NCBI RefSeq assembly: GCF_000420825.1
Contig: NZ_ATVR01000015.1
Location: 20,948-84,947 of the forward strand
Length of the DNA stretch: 64,000 nt
Direction: 5' to 3'
Origin: Butyrivibrio sp. AE2015
Lineage (GTDB): Bacteria; Bacillota; Clostridia; Lachnospirales; Lachnospiraceae
Shown here: in pieces, positions 1 through 9,524 of the stretch
How positions within the stretch are numbered: the stretch's first letter is position 1
How the letters are laid out: every line of letters starts with the position of its first letter
Made by a program: the position numbers and the translations under genes
Notes under the pieces: generated by a model
What the model was told of the DNA's origin: nothing
What the model saw: only the letters and a program-made list of their open reading frames with translations
Databases searched by the model: none

Positions 1-108
1 AGTTCCTGTGGCATAAAGATCATTTCTACTAAGAATTCCTCTATAAGCTATGCAGAAATTCTGCATAAGTTTCTTTTTCGCATCATGTGCAATTAAAGCT
101 ATATTCAT
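1..108 (-). CDS. mgsA: Methylglyoxal synthase, N-terminal part (cut by window edge)
   Basis: The 36 codons from the ATG at 108 to the window edge read [15 protein letters not shown]...NDLYATGT, the N-terminus of methylglyoxal synthase: an IALIAHD strand followed by the LYATGT loop that holds substrate phosphate. The enzyme turns dihydroxyacetone phosphate into methylglyoxal in the cytoplasm and serves as an overflow valve of glycolysis when phosphate is limiting. A GGGAGAGG ribosome binding site precedes the ATG. The gap to rodA is only 5 bases, so it is the next gene of the wall operon. The remaining ~100 residues, including most catalytic residues, lie outside the window, so integrity cannot be judged. 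Confidence 0.88.
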   Translation of the reverse strand, partial: MNIALIAHDAKKKLMQNFCIAYRGILSRNDLYATGT

Positions 109-113
109 ATACT

Positions 114-1238
114 TTAACCTCTCCCCAAAATATATTTATTTCCTTGAAGTCTGACATTTAGCACGAAGCCAATGCCTACATAAACACTTAAAAGCGAAGT
201 TAGACCGGCACTTACGAAAGGAAGTGGAAGTCCTGTATTAGGCAAGACTCCGGTTGCAACTCCTATGTTTATAATTCCCTGGAAGCCAATCCAGCCTCCA
301 ACGCCGGCAGCAATTACTTCACCCGCTTTATCCTTGGCCCTCATTGAGATCATGAAGCATTCAATGGCAATACCAAGAATCAAAACCACAACAATACATG
401 CCCCAATGAAACCAAACTCTTCACCGATAACAGTGAAAATGAAGTCTGTCTGGGACTCTGATATAAATCCGCCATTAAGAACAGAGCTTATCTCATTGGT
501 GTTATAACCCTTGCCGTAAAGCTGACCTGAACCAATAGCCATCATAGAATTAAGTGTCTGATAAGCCTCAGAATTAGCATACTCTTCAGGATGTAGCCAT
601 GCAAGAATTCTACGCTGCTGATAGTCCTTAAGAATACTGCTGTCTTCCTGAACAGCATTATAAATTATAAATAATACTGAAGGAATAGAAACAGATAAAA
701 CAAAGACGACTAACTTCCAATTCACCCCGGCAACAAAGATCATTGATGAAAAAATCATCATTACCATTATGCATGTTGAAAGGTCGGGCTGCTTAAAGAT
801 AAGCCCCAAGGGAAGCGCAAGCAGTGCCAAGCAAATCAGAACAAAGCTTATGTTCTTAACTTTGTCCTTATATTTCATGATAAACTGAGCATAAAATAAA
901 ATCAATAAAATTTTGGCCGCCTCAGATGGCTGGAATGTTATTCCAAATAGATTTATCCATCTTTGAGCTCCGTTTGTGCTGCTTCCCAAAGGAGATAAAA
1001 CAAGGCCCAAAAGAGCTACATTCAATATATAAAACGGAATATAAAGTTTTATCAAAAACGAATAATCAAGTAGTGAAATAAAAACCATTAAAACCACGCC
1101 AAAGACCATACCTGCTGTCTGTTTGGAGACATAGGACGGGTTAGCTGAGCTGATAGCCATTATTCCAAATATTGTAAGACCAATTACCATTATGACCAAA
1201 GGAAAGTCATAATCCATTATCTTGTATTTCTTTAACAT
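114..1238 (-). CDS. rodA: Rod-shape SEDS peptidoglycan polymerase RodA
   Basis: A 374-residue polytopic membrane protein of the SEDS (FtsW/RodA/SpoVE) family, which polymerises lipid II into glycan strands together with a class B penicillin-binding protein. The family hallmarks are visible: the first segment [21 protein letters not shown], the loop [22 protein letters not shown], and near the end the [14 protein letters not shown] stretch (here [11 protein letters not shown]) and [15 protein letters not shown]. The frame stays open upstream of the chosen start, but that part overlaps the PBP2 gene. I chose the ATG at 1238 because it follows an AATGGGGG ribosome binding site and the protein then starts like its relatives. 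It lies 10 bases behind PBP2, its usual partner in the elongasome. Confidence 0.93.
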   Translation of the reverse strand: MLKKYKIMDYDFPLVIMVIGLTIFGIMAISSANPSYVSKQTAGMVFGVVLMVFISLLDYSFLIKLYIPFYILNVALLGLVLSPLGSSTNGAQRWINLFGITFQPSEAAKILLILFYAQFIMKYKDKVKNISFVLICLALLALPLGLIFKQPDLSTCIMVMMIFSSMIFVAGVNWKLVVFVLSVSIPSVLFIIYNAVQEDSSILKDYQQRRILAWLHPEEYANSEAYQTLNSMMAIGSGQLYGKGYNTNEISSVLNGGFISESQTDFIFTVIGEEFGFIGACIVVVLILGIAIECFMISMRAKDKAGEVIAAGVGGWIGFQGIINIGVATGVLPNTGLPLPFVSAGLTSLLSVYVGIGFVLNVRLQGNKYILGRG

Positions 1239-1248
1239 TTTTCCCCCA

Positions 1249-4107
1249 TTAATCGGCGTTTGTAGCACCATCCTGAAGTTCTCTTGCTGTACCTGAAAGA
1301 ATATCATCCTCATCTCTAAGTTCAAAGTAATAAGAAAGAGCTTCTTTTGTGATCTGTGCAGCATAGCTTGAGGTATAACCATAAGCAATTCGTGTTGCTA
1401 TTGCAATTTCAGGCTTTTCATAAGGTGCATAACAAATAAAGAGTGAGTGGTTTGGTCTGCTCTTTGATTCCTGCGCTGTACCTGTCTTACCGGCTACGTT
1501 AACTCCAAGATTTGCATAATAGGATTTGTCCTGTACAACCTGTCTCATACCTAAATGAATAGCATTCCAGTAAGACTGTGGCATATCGATAGTATTTCTG
1601 ACAGATGCACTGTACTCTTCAAGCAGATTGCCGCTTGAATCAGTAGTTTTATCTATAAGAGAAAGATTATAACATGTACCACTGTTTGCAATAGTTGTTA
1701 CATATCTTGCAAGTCCTATAGTTGTATATGAATGACTACCCTGTCCAATAGCAGAACGTACAGCGTCCTGATCTGATACAGAAGGCTCTGATTCTGCAAT
1801 TTCTATACCTGATTTTTCTGTGAGGCCATACATATCGGCATACTGGGCAAGTTTTTCAAGACCGGTTTCTGAGGAATAAGAACTGCCCAAAAGGCCAAGT
1901 CTGTAACCAACTTCATAGAAAAATACGTTACATGAATTACGAATACCTCCTGTAACATTTAAGTTACCGTGCCCACTTGGATAAATCCAACACCTTGGCG
2001 GGTGATCAAGCTTATCAAAAATACCTCCGCAGAAAATTGTGGAATCAGTTGTAATAACTCCTTCCGTAAGACCTGCTGTAGCAGAAACAATCTTAAATGT
2101 TGAACCTGGAGCTGTCTTCTGCTGTGTGGCATAATTGTACAGAGGATTTGATTTGTCACTTCTAAGCTTGGCATAGTATTCAGCATCAACGCCGTTTGCC
2201 ATTTTGTTGTTATCATATCCTGGATACGAAACTATAGCCAGTACATCACCTGAATTAACATCTGTAACAACCATTGATCCTGTGCAGGGATCAAGAGCAA
2301 GCTGAGCAGGTGTAATATCCAGGTTGGATATCCTGTTAGTCATAAAGGTATAGGCTGTCTCTCCGCCTCTATCCCATATTCCCTGCTCTTCATCTGACAA
2401 TGTAACTTTTCCCTGTTCAAGAAGAAGGTTACAAACCTGAGTGCCACTTATGTTTCCATCCAGTAGAAGATATTTATAGAGTCTTGTCTGGAAATCGTAA
2501 TCAGATGACATCTTATCAATGATATAATCTACTATCTGAGCAAAGATTTCTTCAGAATCGGCATACTGATTGTCGATGCTGAGTTTAGAAACATCGATCC
2601 AGTTCATGGCGATAGCATATTTTAAATACTCAGTCAGAGAAATTGTCTCATCTGTTGTCCAGGCAACATATACATCATCTTCTTTATCTACAAGAGTAGA
2701 ATTGATAACCCCATCGGAATAAAGCATTGATGCAATATGGCTCATGTACCACTGATATTCACTGCTAAGGGCATTATAAGGAGTTTTTACAGTTTCAAAT
2801 TCTTCCCTGAGTCTTGAAAGAACTGTAGCATTCTTACTTGTGAATGCTTCATATACTGCTTTCTCTGTTTCTTTTGCGTCATCCTCAGCAAAATGAGGTA
2901 TGTCCACAACATCGTTATCAAAAATTGCATAATAAACGTCGTAAATCGGGATAACAATGCTGCTTGAACTACTTGTCTCTGTATATGTGTATGTCTTTAC
3001 ATTCTGGATCTTGGAAACAAGGATACCTGCAAGTGACTGCTCAATAATATCGTAGCAGGCTTCAGTCAGATCCTTATCAATAGTAAGATAAACATCGTTA
3101 CCGGCAATAGAATCCACATAATTGCTGGTCTCGATAACCTGACCTGTATTATCTACGTAAACGGTCTCAGATCCCTTTGTACCCTGAAGTACAGACTCCA
3201 TAGCCTGCTCAATTCCAGACTTACCAACAGTATCATTAAGTCCATAGCTTGAATTTATCTGCTGAAGCTCAGCAAGTTCATCCTCTGAAACCTTACCGGT
3301 ATAACCAAGAAGATGTGAAAAATACTGCGCATCAACATACTTTCTGGCTGTGTTCTCCTCAATAGAAACACCTTCAAGCATGCCCAGATTCTCCATAACA
3401 TCAGCAACTGTCTGATCGCTTACATCAGAAGCAACTGTAGTATCAATGTACTTCTGATAACTGTTAGAATCCATATTGTAACGAACTGTCAGAATCTTAA
3501 GTGCTCTGTCATTGTTATAGCCTCTTCTTGCTACAAAAGAAGAAGAAACTCCTGGAGTTTCATACTCTCCTACACCAAACTTTTTGCATAGGTCATCAAT
3601 AACATTCTCAGGAGTTTTTGTCTTTTCCTCGTACTTAAGGTCATTAATAGATGTATGTCCATAAACATCTGCCAGGAATCTTAGAAGTGAATTTCCTGTG
3701 ACCTTAAACTCAAATTCATTGCTCTCATTGAGGATAATATTGAAATCCTGATCTACTGTATCACCATTTTCTTCGATGATATCTATAAGAGCATTTAATG
3801 TCTGGTTGATAGCTGTATTTTTGCCGGATCCAGACTTATAAACGTCCTCTATAGTTACAGAATTGGCAAGTTCATTGTAAGCTAAAAGATTGCCGTTTCT
3901 GTCATAGATATTTCCTCTTGTAGCAGCTATAGTCTTTTCTTTTTTTATTCTTAACTTAAAGGTATCAAGATAATACTCGCCATTTATTACCTGCAGCGAA
4001 AAAAGCCTGTATATCATTACACAGGCTAAAGTAAACAGAACAAAAGAAACTATTACTGCTCTGGAAGTTATAAATTTAATAATGTTTTCTTTTACTTCAT
4101 CAAACAA
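1249..4107 (-). CDS. mrdA: Class B penicillin-binding protein 2 (elongasome transpeptidase)
   Basis: A peptidoglycan D,D-transpeptidase that cross-links the strands made by RodA. One N-terminal membrane anchor is followed by the dimerisation domain and the transpeptidase domain, with the active-site motifs STFK (about residue 668), SCN (RNSCNVFF) and KTGTAQ (about residue 874). At ~950 residues it is much longer than the ~630-residue E. coli PBP2; the extra length includes a poorly conserved stretch between the conserved strand TIDKDLTEACYDIIEQSL and STFK. Two TTG starts are possible. I prefer 4107, because AAAGGAG lies 11 bases upstream and the protein then begins MFDEVKENIIKFITSR, as relatives do. 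A TTG at 4140 would add 11 residues and overlap mreD by 41 bases instead of 8. Confidence 0.92.
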   Translation of the reverse strand: MFDEVKENIIKFITSRAVIVSFVLFTLACVMIYRLFSLQVINGEYYLDTFKLRIKKEKTIAATRGNIYDRNGNLLAYNELANSVTIEDVYKSGSGKNTAINQTLNALIDIIEENGDTVDQDFNIILNESNEFEFKVTGNSLLRFLADVYGHTSINDLKYEEKTKTPENVIDDLCKKFGVGEYETPGVSSSFVARRGYNNDRALKILTVRYNMDSNSYQKYIDTTVASDVSDQTVADVMENLGMLEGVSIEENTARKYVDAQYFSHLLGYTGKVSEDELAELQQINSSYGLNDTVGKSGIEQAMESVLQGTKGSETVYVDNTGQVIETSNYVDSIAGNDVYLTIDKDLTEACYDIIEQSLAGILVSKIQNVKTYTYTETSSSSSIVIPIYDVYYAIFDNDVVDIPHFAEDDAKETEKAVYEAFTSKNATVLSRLREEFETVKTPYNALSSEYQWYMSHIASMLYSDGVINSTLVDKEDDVYVAWTTDETISLTEYLKYAIAMNWIDVSKLSIDNQYADSEEIFAQIVDYIIDKMSSDYDFQTRLYKYLLLDGNISGTQVCNLLLEQGKVTLSDEEQGIWDRGGETAYTFMTNRISNLDITPAQLALDPCTGSMVVTDVNSGDVLAIVSYPGYDNNKMANGVDAEYYAKLRSDKSNPLYNYATQQKTAPGSTFKIVSATAGLTEGVITTDSTIFCGGIFDKLDHPPRCWIYPSGHGNLNVTGGIRNSCNVFFYEVGYRLGLLGSSYSSETGLEKLAQYADMYGLTEKSGIEIAESEPSVSDQDAVRSAIGQGSHSYTTIGLARYVTTIANSGTCYNLSLIDKTTDSSGNLLEEYSASVRNTIDMPQSYWNAIHLGMRQVVQDKSYYANLGVNVAGKTGTAQESKSRPNHSLFICYAPYEKPEIAIATRIAYGYTSSYAAQITKEALSYYFELRDEDDILSGTARELQDGATNAD

Positions 4108-4624
4108 ATTTCTTGGCGCTCCTTTGTTCCTTTTCGTCAATTATATTATTGACCTTAAGGATGATCGGATAAATAAATATAGCTACGATAGCTGTATACA
4201 CAACTTCAGGTATTATTACTGTCTGCATGTAATAGCCTATATTAAATTTGGTCCTGAACAAGAACATCAGGATATAACAGACAAAGCCAAAAACAAAGTC
4301 TGATATTGTTATTACCATGATTGGGATAGCAACATTTTGTGAAAAAAAGATAATGTGAAGCTTTCCTACAATAAATCCAATATACATGTAGATAAGTGCA
4401 AAAAAGCCCAGATATGTTCCAAAGAAAATATCGACTAAAAGGCCGCAAAAAAAGCCTGTTAAAAGTCCCGCTTTATCTCCCTTGATAAAAGCTGTCGAAG
4501 AAGTCATTATCATAAGGACATTGGGCGCTATTCCACCAAAGTCCAGTGCCCTGAAAAGCGTAGTCTGTAAAATAAATGAAACTATGATAAATATGAAGTT
4601 TACAAGTATACGCCTAATATTCAT
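4100..4624 (-). CDS. mreD: Rod shape-determining membrane protein MreD
   Basis: A 174-residue integral membrane protein with five to six hydrophobic segments (for example ILVNFIFIIVSFILQTTLF near the N-terminus and the glycine-rich AGLLTGFFCGLLVDIFFG in the middle, the most conserved MreD stretch). MreD links MreC and the cytoskeleton to RodA and PBP2 in the elongasome. It lies 8 bases behind mreC, and its stop codon overlaps the start region of the PBP2 gene. No strong ribosome binding site is visible before the ATG at 4624, which fits translational coupling to mreC. Assignment rests on size, membrane pattern and gene order, because MreD sequences diverge quickly. Confidence 0.9.
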   Translation of the reverse strand: MNIRRILVNFIFIIVSFILQTTLFRALDFGGIAPNVLMIMTSSTAFIKGDKAGLLTGFFCGLLVDIFFGTYLGFFALIYMYIGFIVGKLHIIFFSQNVAIPIMVITISDFVFGFVCYILMFLFRTKFNIGYYMQTVIIPEVVYTAIVAIFIYPIILKVNNIIDEKEQRSAKKFV

Positions 4625-4632
4625 AAAAAATC

Positions 4633-5502
4633 TTAATTTCCACCATTATTCTTAACTTGTAATATCACCAGTACTTCATTCATATGTTCAAAGTCCACTG
4701 CAGGAGAAAGAGTTCCTGACTTAGTAAGATTATTTGAATCATCTTCCAAAGTAGAAATATATCCTATCAGAATTCCGGGAAGATACTTATCACTGATATT
4801 TGAAGTTACTATCTTGTCACCGATGCTGACCTTATCTGCATCATCAACAAGTTTAGAAAAGCTTATATATCCACTTCTGTAGAGCTCTAGGTCTCCTGTA
4901 ACGATAAGGTTATCAGAAGAAGAAAGAACCATTCCGCTCACAGCAGAATTATCAGCTATTATAGACTGAACCTTTGCCCAGTCTGGTCCAACGTCAATTA
5001 CTCTTCCAACAAGACCTGCACCTGCAATGACATTCATATCGATTGCAATACCATCATCAGAGCCCTTATCTATAACAAAAGAATAATACCAGTTGCCCGC
5101 ATCCTTGGCGATGATCCTGGCTCCGGTCTTAGGGTAATCACTATATTTTGAATCAAGTTCATATAATTCACGAAGCTCAGTGAGCTCATATTTTTCCTGT
5201 TCCAGGTTTGTATTGGCAATAGTGAGCTCATCTATCTGACTCTTTAGTCTCTCGTTTTCATCAAGAAGCTGTGTGATGGAGGCAAGTTTATCTGTAGTCT
5301 CTTTTATATAGCTTGAACAGATTGTGATTCCCTTTTGAAATGGCACAACAAAAACACCTGCAAACGAGTTCAAAGGACCCGTAAACAGATTAGTGTTAAA
5401 TGTAATAACAATTAACGCCGTACATAGAATTGTTAAAATAAAGAGGAGATATTTACTTGGAAGGGTAAATTCTTCTCCTCTTTGCCTTATGATGGGACTC
5501 AT
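4633..5502 (-). CDS. mreC: Rod shape-determining protein MreC
   Basis: A 289-residue bitopic protein with a short cytoplasmic N-terminus, one membrane helix (about residues 18-36), a coiled coil (about 65-115, LDENERLKSQIDELTIANTNLEQEKYEL region) and the two-barrel MreC domain marked by DKGSDDGIAIDMNVI and GLVGRVIDVGPDWAKVQSI. MreC assembles on the outside of the membrane and activates PBP2/RodA. The ATG at 5502 directly follows the TAA of the MreB homologue, and its ribosome binding site (AGAGG) lies inside that gene's last codons, so the two are translationally coupled. Confidence 0.94.
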   Translation of the reverse strand: MSPIIRQRGEEFTLPSKYLLFILTILCTALIVITFNTNLFTGPLNSFAGVFVVPFQKGITICSSYIKETTDKLASITQLLDENERLKSQIDELTIANTNLEQEKYELTELRELYELDSKYSDYPKTGARIIAKDAGNWYYSFVIDKGSDDGIAIDMNVIAGAGLVGRVIDVGPDWAKVQSIIADNSAVSGMVLSSSDNLIVTGDLELYRSGYISFSKLVDDADKVSIGDKIVTSNISDKYLPGILIGYISTLEDDSNNLTKSGTLSPAVDFEHMNEVLVILQVKNNGGN

Positions 5503-6507
5503 TTATCTATCCTCTTCGATTCCATATGCAAGAGGTTTATACTGATCATCTTTAATAATCTTGGCAAGACCAAGCGCGCCTGAACCAATAGGGTTCTCAG
5601 CGATATTTACGTTAAGTCCAACACCATTACTAAGTCTCTGTGCAAGGTGACAAACCTGTGAAGCACCACCTGTGAGATATAATCCATGTTTAAAGATATC
5701 AGCAGCAAGTTCAGGTGGAGTCTTCTCAAGAGTAGCTTTAACATTATCAAGAATAACATCAAAGTTCTCAACAAGTGCCTGGTTAAGAAGATCTGTAGGG
5801 ATCTTTCTCTCAACAGGAAGTCCTGTAACAATGTCTCTTCCGTATACAACAGCTTCTTTACCCTCTTTTTCGAGTTCCTTAAGAGAAATCTTAACGTTTT
5901 CAGATGTCTTTTCACCAATAAGAAGTCCGAATTCCTTACGGATTACGTTTCTGATAGATTCATCAAACTTCTTGCCGCCCACCTTAATAAGCTTACTTAC
6001 AACGATACCGCGAAGTGAAAGGATTGAGATCTCTGTTGTGTCATAGCCAACATTTACAACTAAAACGCCCTGAGAATTCATAACATCTACGTTCATTCCA
6101 AGTCCGTCAGCAAGAGGCTTTTTAACCATCATGATCTTTTTTGCCTTGATCCCGGCGTCATTGATAAGATCATGGAAAGCTCTTCTCTCAACTTCTGTAA
6201 CATCCTTAGGTACTGCAATATAAACATCACAAGGCTTAACGCTGCCCTTCATCTGATCTGTTATAAAGAGTTTAACAAGTGTCTCCATATGCTCAATATC
6301 AGCAATAACACCGCTGTTAAGAGGATATGATATCTTGATCTTGTCAGGAGCTTTTTCATACATCTCGTATGCAGAGTTTCCATAAGCGAAGATATTAGTC
6401 TTATTCTCAATAGCGATCATGTTCTTTTCTACTGTAAGACTGTCCTCATCCCTGTTGAAGATTTTGATATTGCTTGTTCCAAGATCAATTCCAAAAATAT
6501 TAGCCAT
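5503..6507 (-). CDS. mreB: MreB/Mbl-family actin-like cytoskeletal protein, divergent
   Basis: A 334-residue bacterial actin. The phosphate-1 loop FGIDLGTSNIKIF at the N-terminus and the adenosine loop LTGGASQVCHLAQRL near residue 280 place it in the MreB/Mbl family, and its position before mreC confirms this. It organises side-wall synthesis as filaments under the membrane. The phosphate-2 motif is unusual: VVNVGYDTTEISIL at about residue 150, where typical MreB proteins have DIGGGTTEVAV, so the conserved Asp and the glycine triplet are changed. A paralogue with the standard motif elsewhere in the genome is likely but cannot be seen here. AGGAG precedes the ATG, 10 bases behind radC. Confidence 0.88.
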   Translation of the reverse strand: MANIFGIDLGTSNIKIFNRDEDSLTVEKNMIAIENKTNIFAYGNSAYEMYEKAPDKIKISYPLNSGVIADIEHMETLVKLFITDQMKGSVKPCDVYIAVPKDVTEVERRAFHDLINDAGIKAKKIMMVKKPLADGLGMNVDVMNSQGVLVVNVGYDTTEISILSLRGIVVSKLIKVGGKKFDESIRNVIRKEFGLLIGEKTSENVKISLKELEKEGKEAVVYGRDIVTGLPVERKIPTDLLNQALVENFDVILDNVKATLEKTPPELAADIFKHGLYLTGGASQVCHLAQRLSNGVGLNVNIAENPIGSGALGLAKIIKDDQYKPLAYGIEEDR

Positions 6508-6516
6508 TTCTTCTCC

Positions 6517-7230
6517 TTATTGCCATAAAAGCCCTTTTTCTCCAAAGCTGTAATATGACTGATTTCCTATTATAATATGATCTATAAGCCTGATATCAAG
6601 CATATTGCCTGATTCGCTGATCTTACTAGTAAGTTCCGCATCTGCCCTCGACGGAGTCGGATCTCCGCTTGGATGATTATGCAAAAGAACTATACAAGAT
6701 GCACTACTTTTAAGCGCATGCGTGAATATGTCTCTGGGAGACACCAAAGCTGAATTAACCGTACCTATTGATAATACAGATTCATTTATAAGCTTATGCT
6801 TATTATTGAGGCAAAGAAGCACTGCCTTTTCCCTTTCTTCATGCCGCATTTTTTCCATATATATAGATGCGATCTGACTTGAAGACTCAAAGAAAGTTCC
6901 GCTAAAAGAACTTTGGACAGCCATTCTCTTAGCAAGCTCCGTAAGGCATTTTAGCTTAACAGCCTTAACTTCTCCAATGCCATGCACACTTTTCAGTTCA
7001 TCAAGTGTCAGAGAAAAAAGCCCGTTTAGTCCTCTCTCTTTACCATTGGACAAGCTTAATATCTCATGGGCAATTTCTATTGGTGAGGAATTGCCACTGC
7101 CTGTGCGAATGATGATTGCAAGCAGTTCAGCATCTGTAAGGCACTCCGGTCCTGCACTTATAAAGCGCTCATAAGGAAGCATTTCCTTATAGGCACTGCT
7201 TCCAAACATCTTATTATTTATTGTATTCAT
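6517..7230 (-). CDS. radC: RadC family JAB/MPN domain protein
   Basis: A RadC protein of 237 residues: an N-terminal helix-hairpin-helix region (DELKSVHGIGEVKAVKLKCLTELAKR) and a C-terminal JAB1/MPN metallopeptidase-like domain with the motif HNHPSGDPTPSRAD, which carries the zinc ligands His, His and Asp. Despite the name, a role in DNA repair has not been confirmed for the family and its true function is unsettled. Location upstream of mreB is the ancestral order in Firmicutes. I chose the ATG at 7230, eight codons inside the longest frame (which opens with TTG), because AGAAAGG lies at good distance before it. Confidence 0.93.
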   Translation of the reverse strand: MNTINNKMFGSSAYKEMLPYERFISAGPECLTDAELLAIIIRTGSGNSSPIEIAHEILSLSNGKERGLNGLFSLTLDELKSVHGIGEVKAVKLKCLTELAKRMAVQSSFSGTFFESSSQIASIYMEKMRHEEREKAVLLCLNNKHKLINESVLSIGTVNSALVSPRDIFTHALKSSASCIVLLHNHPSGDPTPSRADAELTSKISESGNMLDIRLIDHIIIGNQSYYSFGEKGLLWQ

Positions 7231-7309
7231 CTTTACCTTTCTGATATAACGCAATGCGCCGCTTCTCCAGGCAATCAGAAAAGTACAAAATGGTACAGCT
7301 AATAGTTTA

Positions 7310-8599
7310 TCACAAAGATACCATTTTTACATCATAAAGCTTTTGCAAAGTCTTTAAAATACCATATTTTGCGTGTGGCCAGGTAAGTCCACCCTGGAAA
7401 AATACTGAATATGGCTCTTTTATAGGTCCATCGGCTGAAAGCTCAATGGAGGAGCCTGATACAAATGCTCCTGCAGCCATGATAACCTGTGCATCATAGC
7501 CAGGCATATCCCAAGGCTCTGGTGTAACAAAAGAATCAACCGGCGCTGCAGCCTGAATTCCCTCACAGAAAGCAATAACTCCCTCAGGTTTGCCAAAAGT
7601 AACTGCCTGAATAATATCAAATCTGTCTTCGCTTCCGTTAGGACAAACATCAAAGCCAAGTTTTTCATAGATATTTGCTGCAAATATTGCACCCTTTAAG
7701 GCTGAAGCCGTTACAGTAGGTGCAAGGAAGAATCCCTGATAAAACTGAGGAAGGATTCCAAGAGAAGCTCCAACTTCCTTACCAAGTCCTGGGGAAGTAA
7801 GTCTGAAAGCTGCATTTTCAACACACTCTTTTTTACCTGCAATATATCCACCAATTGGGGCAAGTCCGCCACCAGGGTTCTTTATCAGTGAACCAACAAC
7901 CATATCTGCGCCCAGATCTGTAGGTTCAATTCTCTCAACAAACTCTCCATAGCAGTTATCAACCATACAGAGAACGTCTTTTTTAATGCCCTTGATAAAG
8001 CTTATGAGTTCTCCGATCCTCTCTACAGAAAGTGTAGGTCTTGTCTGATATCCCTTTGATCTCTGGATAGTTACAAGCTTGATATTCTCATTTTCAAGTA
8101 ATACTTTTTTGATATTCTCATAATCAAAGCTTCCGTCAGGTAAAAGATCTACCTGTGAATATGAAACTCCATACTCAGCAAGTGAACCCTTTGAAGGTCT
8201 TATTCCGATTACTTCTTCCAATGTATCGTAAGGCTTTCCAACAGGAGAAAAAAGCATATCTCCCGGGCGAAGGTTACTCATAAGAGCAAGTGCAAGTGCA
8301 TGTGTTCCGCATGTGATCTGAGGTCTTACAAGAGCATCCTCTGCATGGAAAACTGAGGCATAGACTGCTTCAAGCTTTTCTCTTCCGATATCGTTATATC
8401 CGTAGCCTGTAGTTCCAAGAAGGCAGGCTTCACTAACCTTATTATCCTGCATTGCCTTAAGAACCTTAAGCTGATTGTACTCAGCAGTCTCATCTATGGC
8501 CTTAAATCTTGGCTCAAGCTCCTTTAAAATCTTTTCTCCAAACTCATAAACTTCCCTTGATATACCAAGGGCTTCATACATATTACTGTTCATTTCCAT
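7310..8599 (-). CDS. Methionine gamma-lyase-like PLP enzyme (PF06838, 'aluminium resistance' family)
   Basis: A 429-residue fold-type I PLP enzyme. The pyridoxal phosphate lysine is probably the K of GSLIKNPGGG (about residue 245), preceded by the VDNCYGEF strand whose Asp would bind the pyridine nitrogen; substrate-side glycines GTHALALAL lie at about residue 97. This family often sits directly behind miaA or hfq in Firmicutes and is called methionine gamma-lyase family or, historically, aluminium resistance protein. Its substrate is not firmly known; Cys/Met-type C-S lyase activity is an inference from the family. The gene overlaps the end of miaA by 17 bases. Starts at 8599, 8593 and 8581 are all possible. 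Confidence 0.87.
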   Translation of the reverse strand: MEMNSNMYEALGISREVYEFGEKILKELEPRFKAIDETAEYNQLKVLKAMQDNKVSEACLLGTTGYGYNDIGREKLEAVYASVFHAEDALVRPQITCGTHALALALMSNLRPGDMLFSPVGKPYDTLEEVIGIRPSKGSLAEYGVSYSQVDLLPDGSFDYENIKKVLLENENIKLVTIQRSKGYQTRPTLSVERIGELISFIKGIKKDVLCMVDNCYGEFVERIEPTDLGADMVVGSLIKNPGGGLAPIGGYIAGKKECVENAAFRLTSPGLGKEVGASLGILPQFYQGFFLAPTVTASALKGAIFAANIYEKLGFDVCPNGSEDRFDIIQAVTFGKPEGVIAFCEGIQAAAPVDSFVTPEPWDMPGYDAQVIMAAGAFVSGSSIELSADGPIKEPYSVFFQGGLTWPHAKYGILKTLQKLYDVKMVSL

Positions 8600-9524
8600 A
8601 AATCCTAAGCATCTCTTTCAATATTAAATCTTCATCATGGCCGAAAGCTTCTTTATCAAGCCATATTACATCTCTTTCACGTCTAAACCAGGTAAGCTGT
8701 CTCTTCGCAAAGTGCCTTGTGTTGAGCTTTATCAGATAAATAGCTCTATCAAGGTCGTATTCGCCATTTAAATATCCGATCATTTCCCTGTATCCAAGGC
8801 TTTGCATTGACGTTGCCGTCATTGGGATGTCCATCTTAACAAGATCCCTTACCTCCTGTTCAAGCCCATCGGATATCATTTTATCGACGCGAGCGTCTAT
8901 GCGTGAGTATAACGTTTTTCTATCATCTGTCAATACAAAGTAGGTAAAATCATACGGCGAATCATTGTTACTCTGCTCTTTATTGTGTTCTGATATCTTT
9001 TTTCCTGTCTTTTTATAATACTCCAAGGCTCTTATAACACGCTTAGAGTTGTTCTCATGAATTATTTCCGCCGACTGAGGATCCACTTTTTTCAGCTCTT
9101 CAAAGAGTTTATGGCCTTCACCGTTTTCCGCTCTTTTCTCAAGCTCTTTTCTATAGGAATCATCCTCATCAGTTTCTGTAAAATCTATGTCACGAAGTAC
9201 AGCCTGAATATAAAAGCCTGTACCACCAACAAGAATCGGAACTTTTCCTCTTGAAGAAATATCATCTATAGCTTCTTTTACAAGCTTTTGAAACAAAAAG
9301 ACATTAAAATCTTCCTTGGGATCAAGAAAATCTATAAGGTGGTGCCTTACTCCTCCCATTTTCTCGGGAGATATCTTATCAGTTCCGATATTCATATATT
9401 TATAGACCTGCATAGAATCAGCGGAGATTATCTCTCCGCCAATAGCTTTTGCAAGTTCAATTGATAGCTTTGATTTACCAACTGCAGTTGGTCCTGTTAA
9501 AACAACAAGCTTTTGTTTACTCAT
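8583..9524 (-). CDS. miaA: tRNA dimethylallyltransferase MiaA
   Basis: A 313-residue tRNA isopentenyltransferase that puts a dimethylallyl group on N6 of A37 in tRNAs reading UNN codons. The P-loop GPTAVGKSKLS (residues 9-19) binds the pyrophosphate of DMAPP; ISADSMQVYKYMNIGTDKI and VGGTGFYIQAVL are the family signature stretches, and the C-terminal part ends with the NTRHFAKRQLTWFRR motif that contacts tRNA. Start ATG overlaps the mutL stop codon (ATGA). MiaB, which acts next on the same base, is encoded in the same run upstream, so both steps of ms2i6A synthesis are co-located. Confidence 0.96.
   Translation of the reverse strand: MSKQKLVVLTGPTAVGKSKLSIELAKAIGGEIISADSMQVYKYMNIGTDKISPEKMGGVRHHLIDFLDPKEDFNVFLFQKLVKEAIDDISSRGKVPILVGGTGFYIQAVLRDIDFTETDEDDSYRKELEKRAENGEGHKLFEELKKVDPQSAEIIHENNSKRVIRALEYYKKTGKKISEHNKEQSNNDSPYDFTYFVLTDDRKTLYSRIDARVDKMISDGLEQEVRDLVKMDIPMTATSMQSLGYREMIGYLNGEYDLDRAIYLIKLNTRHFAKRQLTWFRRERDVIWLDKEAFGHDEDLILKEMLRIYGNEQ

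Noticed and set aside
7287..7325. Inverted pair AAATGGTA / TACCATTT at the end of the PLP-lyase gene as a terminator
   Set aside because: The arms overlap the last codons, the loop is over 20 bases and the T run is broken; transcription probably continues into radC.
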